This document shows positions 1 through 5,065 of a stretch of 6,864 bases of DNA, in pieces. Below the pieces are notes generated by a model. The model saw nothing but the letters and a program-made list of their open reading frames with translations, ran no database searches and was not told the origin of the DNA. This DNA comes from an uncultured Muribaculaceae bacterium (GTDB lineage: Bacteria; Bacteroidota; Bacteroidia; Bacteroidales; Muribaculaceae). Positions within the stretch are counted from its first letter, which is position 1; each line of letters opens with the position of its first letter. The stretch is taken from NCBI GenBank assembly GCA_938039795.1, contig CALHWU010000058.1, positions 1 to 6,864 on the forward strand, written 5' to 3'. A program made the translations under genes and the position numbers.

Positions 1-19
1 GTTGGTCTGATAGACCAGC
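1..19. other. Short perfect hairpin at the window edge
   Basis: The arms TGGTCT (3-8) and AGACCA (12-17) pair perfectly around a 3-base loop. They can be extended outward by a G-U pair (2 with 18) and a G-C pair (1 with 19). No T-run follows on the + strand, and the sequence is cut at base 1, so it cannot be decided whether this is the end of a terminator for an upstream gene, part of a structured RNA, or chance. Confidence 0.3.
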
Positions 20-70
20 CATATCAATGTGCCTTTACTATAGGTGAGTAGTTACCAAAACCGGCCCGTC

Positions 71-85
71 ATATAATAATTGTTA
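71..85. promoter_or_regulatory. Possible upstream PerR/Fur-box-like site
   Basis: The 15 bases ATATAATAATTGTTA agree with the Bacillus PerR box (TTATAAT-N-ATTATAA, a 7-1-7 inverted repeat) at 11 of 14 scored positions. The site lies about 17 bases upstream of the predicted -33 element, so it is not in a classical blocking position, though a second dimer site could strengthen repression. The region is AT-rich, so chance matches are easy; this is a candidate only. Confidence 0.28.
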
Positions 86-99
86 AATAGAGTGCCGGG

Positions 100-111
100 T
101 ATTTGCAAATA
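100..111. repeat. 12-bp perfect palindrome over the -33 element
   Basis: TATTTGCAAATA is identical to its own reverse complement and contains the TTTG that serves as the likely -33 element of the perR promoter. A dimeric regulator could bind here and compete with sigma factor. It is followed by two direct copies of TGATATA (112-118 and 121-127), starting nine bases apart. No known operator is recognised. Confidence 0.4.
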
Positions 112-133
112 TGATATATCTGATATAATTTTG
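102..133 (+). promoter_or_regulatory. Bacteroidota-type promoter of the perR-rbr operon
   Basis: TTTG at 102-105 and TAATTTTG at 126-133 match the primary sigma factor consensus of Bacteroides (-33 TTTG and -7 TAnnTTTG), all defined positions being identical. The gap between them is 20 bases, within the usual 19-21. Transcription would start near 138-141, leaving a leader of about 22-25 bases before the perR start at 163. No equally good promoter was found in the gap before the rubrerythrin gene, which supports cotranscription of the three genes. Confidence 0.65.
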
Positions 134-146
134 TACTCAATACAAA
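130..146. promoter_or_regulatory. Candidate PerR operator over the transcription start
   Basis: TTTGTA-CTCAA-TACAAA is a perfect 6-bp inverted repeat centred on base 138. Read as a 7-1-7 Fur-family site (131-145, TTGTACT-C-AATACAA), the two halves differ at one position only, and 10 of 14 positions agree with the Bacillus PerR box. It overlaps the end of the -7 element and the predicted transcription start, the ideal place for repression. Autorepression by the PerR encoded just downstream is inferred from position and symmetry, not shown. Confidence 0.45.
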
Positions 147-162
147 TCGATAATAAATTCAG

Positions 163-585
163 ATGACAGACAGCAACCGGTATAAACTTCATTCAATGCT
201 AACCGAGGCAGGCATCCGCCCCTCGATGCAGAGACTGACAATACTGGAGTACATCACATCCTGTAAAAGTCATCCCACGGCCGATGAAGTTTACTCACAT
301 CTTGTCACCGACAATCCGATGCTGTCGCGCACCACGGTGTTCAGTTGTCTGAAACTGTTTGTCGAAAAAGGCCTTGTCAACGACATCGACATCGCGTCGG
401 ACTCCACCAGATACGACGATGCTCACCGTATTCCTCACGGCCACTTCATGTGCCGCCAGTGCCACAGAATATTCGATATCACGCTCGACATGTCGGCACT
501 GACAGTCAATGACGGCTTTGTATGCGACAACGTCAACGTATTCTTCAAAGGCTTGTGCCCGGAATGCAACAAGCGGCTCAACTGA
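163..585 (+). CDS. perR: PerR-type peroxide-sensing Fur-family repressor
   Basis: This 140-residue protein has the usual length and layout of the Fur family: a winged helix (about residues 10-80) and a metal-binding dimerisation domain (about 82-140). A structural zinc site is visible as C97-x2-C100 and C132-x2-C135. The regulatory metal ligands of Bacillus PerR all have counterparts: H37 (in HPTADEVY), D85, H92, H94 and D105. The Asp at 105, where Fur proteins usually have Glu, is the feature linked to metal-catalysed oxidation of PerR by H2O2, so PerR is preferred over Fur or Zur. The recognition helix reads SRTTVFSCLKLF, with Phe-Ser replacing the usual Tyr-Asn of the family's TVYN motif. 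The start has no Shine-Dalgarno sequence but an A-rich leader, normal for this phylum. Rubrerythrin, a classical PerR target in anaerobes, follows 32 bases downstream. The family call is firm; the sensed signal is inferred from residues and context. Confidence 0.9.
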   Translation: MTDSNRYKLHSMLTEAGIRPSMQRLTILEYITSCKSHPTADEVYSHLVTDNPMLSRTTVFSCLKLFVEKGLVNDIDIASDSTRYDDAHRIPHGHFMCRQCHRIFDITLDMSALTVNDGFVCDNVNVFFKGLCPECNKRLN

Positions 586-617
586 CATTCAATAACCAAA
601 CAAACAATAAACAAATT

Positions 618-1160
618 ATGAAAGACTTAAAAGGAACAAAGACTGAGAAAAACCTCCAGGAGGCATTTGCTGGCGAATCAATGGCCCGCAACAAATACAC
701 CTACTTCGCGTCAAAGGCACGCAAGGACGGCTATGAGCAGATAGCAGCCATATTCGAAGAGACGGCACACAACGAGAAAGAGCATGCCAAACTCTGGTTC
801 AAACTTCTCAACGGCGGCGAAATTTCCGATACGATGGACAATCTCCGCGATGCAGCAGAGGGCGAGAATTTCGAATGGACCGACATGTATTCGCGCATGG
901 CTGATGAAGCCGAAGAAGAGGGTTTCCCCGAAATCGCTTTCCGTTTCCGTGCAGTGGCAGCTATTGAGCGTCATCACGAAGAGCGCTACCGCCGTCTGCT
1001 CAAAAACATCGAGGACGGCATCGTCTTCTCCCGCGACGGCGACATGATATGGATCTGCCGCAACTGCGGACATATCGTAGTGGGTAAAAAAGCTCCAGAA
1101 ATCTGCCCTGTCTGCAAGCATTCGCGCAGCTTCTTCGAACTCGAAGCCAAAAACTACTGA
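618..1160 (+). CDS. rbr: Rubrerythrin, NAD(P)H-linked peroxide reductase
   Basis: Rubrerythrins reduce H2O2 to water in the cytoplasm of anaerobes at a carboxylate-bridged di-iron site, fed with electrons through their own rubredoxin iron. The 180-residue product begins MKDLKGTKTEKN, close to the family's standard start. An N-terminal four-helix domain carries E20, E53 and H56 (in EKEH), E83 and E86 (in GENFE), and E117 with H120 (ERHH). A C-terminal rubredoxin domain has C147-x2-C150 and C163-x2-C166. By recalled comparison with the Desulfovibrio protein, roughly ten residues are missing from the loop after GGE (residues 66-68), leaving metal ligands intact. The reading frame stays open upstream to an ATG at 522 inside perR, but the conserved N-terminus fixes the start at 618. 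The A-rich, Shine-Dalgarno-free leader is typical of Bacteroidota. It lies 32 bases after perR and 9 before the flavin/rubredoxin gene, so coexpression and peroxide induction are likely. Confidence 0.95.
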   Translation: MKDLKGTKTEKNLQEAFAGESMARNKYTYFASKARKDGYEQIAAIFEETAHNEKEHAKLWFKLLNGGEISDTMDNLRDAAEGENFEWTDMYSRMADEAEEEGFPEIAFRFRAVAAIERHHEERYRRLLKNIEDGIVFSRDGDMIWICRNCGHIVVGKKAPEICPVCKHSRSFFELEAKNY

Positions 1161-1169
1161 TACGGCGCC

Positions 1170-1811
1170 ATGGGCCTTAATGCTCTTCAGAAAATCACCT
1201 ACGGGCTTTATGTCGTAGGCTGCTATGCCGACGGCAGGCCCGTTGGCTGTATCATCAACACCTGTTTCCAGGTTACGAATGAGAACCCCGTTCTGGCGAT
1301 CTCGCTGAACAAAAACAATTTCACGCTTGATGCCATAAGGAAGAATCCGCGGCTGTGCCTCTCCATTATTGCCGAGGATACAGATCCCTCTATCATAGGG
1401 AAATTCGGGTTTTACTCCGGCAGAGACACCGACAAATATTCCGACTTCGGATATACCGATCTTGACGGGACTCCTGCTGTGAACGGCAAGTTCTGCGGAC
1501 GCCTGATCCTGGACGCATTCGATTTTATCGACTGCGGCACCCACATGCTGGTTATCGGGCGACTTATAGCCTCACATGACGGCGAGGGGCGTCCGATGAC
1601 ATATGCCTACTATCATGAGGTGATCAAAGGAAGCGCTCCGAAAAACGCTCCGACATATCAGAAAGAGACATTCCCTGAAGCGTCCCAAACATCATCCCGT
1701 ACATACAAATGCGATATCTGCGGCTACACAGCGGAATCCTACGACGGATTGCCTGACGATTTCGTCTGCCCGATATGCGGTGTAGACCGTTCGCATTTCA
1801 AGGAGATCTGA
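1170..1811 (+). CDS. Flavin reductase-rubredoxin fusion (Hrb-like)
   Basis: Two domains are joined in 213 residues. Residues about 1-160 are a flavoredoxin-type FMN-binding flavin reductase domain, recognised by TCFQVTNENPVLAISLNKNN (31-50) and by FGFYSGRDTDKYS (79-91), which resemble the family's SVNKNNYTH and FGFRSGRDVDKF stretches. After a linker, residues 179-213 form a short rubredoxin with C181-x2-C184 and C200-x2-C203; the 15 residues between the pairs are about half the classical number. The same order occurs in high-molecular-weight rubredoxin (Hrb) of Moorella, which takes electrons from NADH through FMN to iron and on to a flavodiiron protein. No flavodiiron gene is in this window; the rubrerythrin 9 bases upstream is the obvious candidate partner, which is inference. 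The start at 1170 has no Shine-Dalgarno sequence and closely follows the rbr stop, suggesting coupled translation. Domain calls are strong; the physiological acceptor is unknown. Confidence 0.88.
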   Translation: MGLNALQKITYGLYVVGCYADGRPVGCIINTCFQVTNENPVLAISLNKNNFTLDAIRKNPRLCLSIIAEDTDPSIIGKFGFYSGRDTDKYSDFGYTDLDGTPAVNGKFCGRLILDAFDFIDCGTHMLVIGRLIASHDGEGRPMTYAYYHEVIKGSAPKNAPTYQKETFPEASQTSSRTYKCDICGYTAESYDGLPDDFVCPICGVDRSHFKEI

Positions 1812-1852
1812 TATCTATGCCGCTATGACATAACGCACACATTTCCCCAAAC

Positions 1853-1901
1853 ATTGTAAGGCGCTGCGTCACCACTGACGGTTGACACGGCGCCTTACAA
1901 T
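1853..1901. terminator. Long hairpin between convergent operons, probable bidirectional terminator
   Basis: ATTGTAAGGCGC (1853-1864) pairs perfectly with GCGCCTTACAAT (1890-1901), a 12-bp outer stem. The 25 bases between contain an inner hairpin, CGTCA (1867-1871) with TGACG (1876-1880) around CCAC. It lies 41 bases after the stop of the flavin/rubredoxin gene and 23 bases after the stop of the SPOR lipoprotein gene, the only structure in the gap between the two convergent operons. Neither side has a clear T-run, so classical intrinsic termination is uncertain; transcript-end protection is an alternative. Confidence 0.5.
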
Positions 1902-1924
1902 TATCAAATCATCGGGACAAGATT

Positions 1925-2419
1925 TCATCGCGGGGACAGCACAAAAGGCAATGGCGCCCGGAATCTCAGTGTAGTGTCCGACTCAAGCCTGTGTATCTCC
2001 TCCACTGCATCCGCCACGGTATCGGTAGAGATCGTCACGACGTAATATAACGGCATCGGCGAAGCAAGTATAGCCGTCGCCCCATATCCCGATGCTATAA
2101 GGCGCTGACGCATCTGCCTCGCATTGAAAATCTGCCTGAAGCGTCCCGCCACCACATTATAGCGTCGGATCTGCGACGACGTCAGTCCTTCACCGCTTAC
2201 CGCACTCAACGGCTCAGTGAGTACCTTAATCGTGTCAGAGCCGACCACAGAGACATGAGGCTGAGCATACCGTTCCAGCTTATGTGAACCGGCACTTACC
2301 GTATCGGCGTTCTCAAATTTCTGTTTTGCCACTTCATAAGCCTGACGATAATTCGCCTCGTTGGTCTTGCAACCCGCGAGCAAAGCGCATAGCGCGGCTG
2401 CCAATAATATTTTTTTCAT
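1925..2419 (-). CDS. Small SPOR-domain lipoprotein
   Basis: The product (164 residues from the chosen start) begins with a lipoprotein signal peptide, MKKILLAAALCALLAGC, with lipobox LAGC; mature protein starts at that Cys. Two in-frame starts are separated by one Ile codon (ATG ATT ATG, from 2425 and 2419); the inner one is preferred because it gives the standard MKK start, and choosing the outer adds only Met-Ile. A C-terminal SPOR-like domain covers about residues 86-148, starting RRYNVVAGRF and ending in a helix ADAVEEIHRL. SPOR domains bind denuded peptidoglycan and often sit in division or cell-wall proteins, so a periplasmic, wall-facing role is likely. The middle (about 20-80) is polar and unrecognised. 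The gene is the last of the - strand series, about 41 bases after the phosphoesterase gene, and may be read from that transcript. Domain assignment rests on pattern and length, not on a profile search. Confidence 0.8.
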   Translation of the reverse strand: MKKILLAAALCALLAGCKTNEANYRQAYEVAKQKFENADTVSAGSHKLERYAQPHVSVVGSDTIKVLTEPLSAVSGEGLTSSQIRRYNVVAGRFRQIFNARQMRQRLIASGYGATAILASPMPLYYVVTISTDTVADAVEEIHRLESDTTLRFRAPLPFVLSPR

Positions 2420-2466
2420 AATCATATGAAGATATTGAATTTGTTACGACAAAAACAGGCGGCACG

Positions 2467-2964
2467 TCAGCGACGGCCGAGAGTGATCACATCAAGGCCG
2501 GATATCCCTCCGTCGTCGATAGTCAACCTCACAAGCGTCCGCTCCCGCTGCCAGCCCTGTTCGCCTGCCGCCCCGGGATTGACATGCAGCAATCCGAGTT
2601 CCGGATCAGGCATCACCTTGAGAATATGCGAATGACCGCATACCATGAGCTTAATACCGTCCTCGGCCAACAGCTTCTTCATACCCGGACGATACCGACC
2701 CGGATAGCCGCCGATATGGGTAAGCAATACCCTGACACCCTCTACAGTGAATTCGAGCAGCTCCGGACACTCCCTGCGCACCTCTCCTGAATCGACATTA
2801 CCGCAGACCGCCCTCACCACGGGAAACGACGCACGCAACTGCTCAAGCAGCCCAATGTCGCCAATATCTCCGGCATGCCACACCTCGTCGCAGTCGGCAA
2901 AATGGGCCACATAACGCGGATCCCATTTTGAATGTGTATCACTAAGTATGCCTATTGTTTTCAC
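2467..2964 (-). CDS. YfcE/MJ0936-type metallophosphoesterase
   Basis: This 165-residue cytoplasmic enzyme has the complete signature of small calcineurin-like phosphoesterases, which hydrolyse phosphodiesters with two divalent metals (often Mn). Visible ligands are D9 and H11 (SDTH), D33 (HAGD), N56 (GNVD), H83 (LTHIGG), and H111 and H113 (GHSH). There is no signal peptide. The length is typical for the family, in which the natural substrate is usually unknown, so no specific reaction is assigned. The start codon is GTG at 2964-2962; no in-frame ATG or SD-like sequence was seen nearby, and the ensuing KTIGILSDTH is the family's normal N-terminus. Only 5 bases separate it from the stop of the upstream glycosidase-like gene, so translation is probably coupled. 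Its presence with a periplasmic phosphatase hints at shared phosphate-ester handling, but the two act in different compartments. Confidence 0.92.
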   Translation of the reverse strand: MKTIGILSDTHSKWDPRYVAHFADCDEVWHAGDIGDIGLLEQLRASFPVVRAVCGNVDSGEVRRECPELLEFTVEGVRVLLTHIGGYPGRYRPGMKKLLAEDGIKLMVCGHSHILKVMPDPELGLLHVNPGAAGEQGWQRERTLVRLTIDDGGISGLDVITLGRR

Positions 2965-2969
2965 AACGT

Positions 2970-5063
2970 TCAGTTCTTTACTGTCAGACGGATCACACGT
3001 ATATTGTCGACAAGCACCACATCCGACGCTGCCGGATCTCCATAAAAATCAACAACCGACACGGAAATATCGTTCACACCCTGTCGCAGACGTGCCCTGA
3101 CTCCTGAAGAATAACCTGTGGAGAGCCACCAGCCTTTACCTCTCGGAGGCATTACGACGATGCCGGCATCCACTCCGTTAACGGTGACTCGTCGCAAAGC
3201 TGTCGCCGCGGCATCGCCCGCCTGACCGTTGCCATTGGCGTATCCTACGTCGATGATGCAGTCAACCGACTGCAATTCAGACAAGGTGATGGATATGTCT
3301 TTTATTTTTCTTCCTCTCGCCCCCGACTCCACATAACGCTGTGATGCCCTGCGATCGCGTACGAGGTCAGTCCCAGGCTTACAATAATCCTCTACCTCGT
3401 ATCGGCTGACAGCGCCACGAGGCGCCCTGAGACGTGTATCGGAACAGAAACCCGACAAACCGTCGCTGCCAGTGGCTACGACCCCTACGACATCCACAGC
3501 GTCCGGTTCACCTACCGACACATTGGACGATGACAAGCGGAGGTCGGGCAGCCCGTCGGTCACCAGACTATAATCAAGCGAGCCGGAATAATCGGCTATG
3601 CGCCCAGATGACTGTGTATGCCACGTCACTTCGGGCGTAGGAGGAAGCCACCGGAGATCTCCTTCCGTCAGAGGCTCTTCCGACATTGAATTGTTGGCCA
3701 GCTGTATATCCACCCGGTGTCGGCCTGTCACCGATGACTGAATACAATACTCCGATGTCGGCTCCCCGTCGATCTCAAAACGCGCTATACGGCTGCCGAA
3801 ACCTCTGATGTTAACATCAACGACAGCGTCGCCGTAACGGAGACCTCTTACCGACATTTCACCTCCGAGACATTGTGGCACCAATGGATGAAATTCCATC
3901 GTGCCCGATCCGACGTCGACACCCATTATGCTTTTAATGACGAGCAACGCGAGCCAGGCCGACGCATCACTTTCCGGATCGGAAGCGAACATCCGGCACA
4001 GTGACGCTATCGCAGCCCTCAACGCATCCTCGTGATAACAGAGAGCCGAGGAGGCACCCCAAAGCATCTGCAGCATCGGAGCATTGGCGAAAGCCGCCTC
4101 GGCACGCATTCCGGCCATCAGAGGATAAAGATCAGGGACGCATGCCCCGACATATATGGCACGTGACAATACGGATGACGACATTTCAACGGTAGCGACA
4201 CGGCTTAACACAGCAATAGCCTGACCGATATTGTCGGCCAAGGGAGCCTGCATATCCATGAGCGGGCCACCGTAGAGATAAGCGCTGTAGCTTCCCTTAC
4301 CGGGATCCCAGAGCATCGCGTTGATACGTCGCTGCAGATATCGGGCACCGACAGCCGGACACTCCGTATCGGCAGTCACGACACCACGCATCCGCTCAAG
4401 AGCATTTATCGCAGCGAAAAGCGCCACATTGCCGCCCAAAGTCACCGACTCAAACCTACGCCCGGCATCGGCCCAGCGTGGATAGAACGGAGGCCTGCCC
4501 GCTCGCCATGCAGGCGACTGGCCGCGCAACAATCCAAGATAAGGATCCCATCCTACCTCAAGAGTCTTCGACAGCATCCTCCGTGACACTTCATATGCCT
4601 CACGCAGCCAAATCGTATCACCGTTGGCGCAGAAAGCGTGCCATGCTGCCGGGATCCAATAAAGCGAACCGCCCGAAAGAGGACTGTCCCCGAAATCCGC
4701 GATACCCGCCTGGCGTCGGAGCATGGCAGCAGCGCCGTCAGGATCAATCATCGCGCCTCCGGAGGCGACTGCTATATCGGCCGACAAGCCGACGTTCCCC
4801 GAATCGCATGCAAACATCGCGCCGAGCGCTTTCACGCCATCTGCAAAGACGGCATCAATCAACGGCGAAGCCGATCGGAACACCGCACTGCCGCTGTCGG
4901 GCAGTTCTGGCTGCCATATCCTTCCGTCAGACTCTCTGATCTCCGTCAGCCCCACCGCAAAGCCGTCGCCTTCATAAATGACGCCGATATGCTCATGGCG
5001 GTCGGCACAAGCACCGACCGCCATGACAACCGCAAGCGGTAACAGTTGACGGATTCCTGTCAT
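2970..5063 (-). CDS. MGH1-like six-hairpin glycosidase-family lipoprotein
   Basis: The 697-residue product starts with a lipoprotein signal peptide whose likely lipobox is VGAC (Cys19). Following residues ADRHEH lack the acidic run of the Bacteroidota surface-export signal, so a periplasmic location is as likely as the outer surface. Residues about 60-380 look like an (alpha/alpha)6 barrel, with pieces such as GLLRGQSPAWR (177-187), FYPRWADAG (193-201) and a helix after LGGN (209-212). Residues about 388-455 look like the beta domain that closes such enzymes (FHPLVPQ, SVRGLRYGDAVVDV, GSRIARFEIDG). An Ig-like linker is followed by a beta-rich C-terminal domain (about 553-695: YEVEDY start, VDNIRVIRL end) suggestive of a CBM6/CBM35-type carbohydrate-binding module. 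In remembered relatives the first motif reads like SFxDWRExxYP; here the acidic residues are replaced (SPAWRAGRPPFYP), so activity may be altered or lost. Its ATG overlaps the phosphatase stop. Family is fairly sure; substrate unknown. Confidence 0.75.
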   Translation of the reverse strand: MTGIRQLLPLAVVMAVGACADRHEHIGVIYEGDGFAVGLTEIRESDGRIWQPELPDSGSAVFRSASPLIDAVFADGVKALGAMFACDSGNVGLSADIAVASGGAMIDPDGAAAMLRRQAGIADFGDSPLSGGSLYWIPAAWHAFCANGDTIWLREAYEVSRRMLSKTLEVGWDPYLGLLRGQSPAWRAGRPPFYPRWADAGRRFESVTLGGNVALFAAINALERMRGVVTADTECPAVGARYLQRRINAMLWDPGKGSYSAYLYGGPLMDMQAPLADNIGQAIAVLSRVATVEMSSSVLSRAIYVGACVPDLYPLMAGMRAEAAFANAPMLQMLWGASSALCYHEDALRAAIASLCRMFASDPESDASAWLALLVIKSIMGVDVGSGTMEFHPLVPQCLGGEMSVRGLRYGDAVVDVNIRGFGSRIARFEIDGEPTSEYCIQSSVTGRHRVDIQLANNSMSEEPLTEGDLRWLPPTPEVTWHTQSSGRIADYSGSLDYSLVTDGLPDLRLSSSNVSVGEPDAVDVVGVVATGSDGLSGFCSDTRLRAPRGAVSRYEVEDYCKPGTDLVRDRRASQRYVESGARGRKIKDISITLSELQSVDCIIDVGYANGNGQAGDAAATALRRVTVNGVDAGIVVMPPRGKGWWLSTGYSSGVRARLRQGVNDISVSVVDFYGDPAASDVVLVDNIRVIRLTVKN

Positions 5064-5065
5064 CA
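5061..5065 (-). promoter_or_regulatory. TGATG stop-start overlap
   Basis: On the - strand the phosphatase stop TGA (5065-5063) shares its A with the ATG (5063-5061) of the glycosidase-like lipoprotein gene. Such overlaps normally mean that the second gene is translated by ribosomes finishing the first, so the two products are made together. No separate Shine-Dalgarno sequence was seen for the second gene. Confidence 0.75.

Noticed and set aside
1..162. Divergent gene or promoter on the - strand in the left-hand gap
   Set aside because: The best - strand match to the promoter (CATATTTG near the palindrome) departs from the consensus and no open frame is visible at the edge.
522..617. In-frame upstream extension of rubrerythrin starting inside perR
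   Set aside because: The family's conserved N-terminus begins at 618 (MKDLKGTKTEKN); the upstream part is a shadow of perR in another frame and has no family resemblance.
711..1544. Long 277-codon open frame antisense to rbr and the flavin/rubredoxin gene
   Set aside because: It spans the gap and both well-supported genes on the other strand, has no recognisable domain and no leader; it follows from codon bias of the real genes.
2440..2453. Small hairpin TTTGT-TACG-ACAAA before the SPOR lipoprotein gene
   Set aside because: Only five AT-rich base pairs with no T-run; too weak to call a terminator or regulatory element.
4478..5042. Overlapping + strand open frames inside the glycosidase-like gene
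   Set aside because: Arg/Pro/Ser-rich translations without domain features, antisense to a protein with clear signal peptide and fold pattern.
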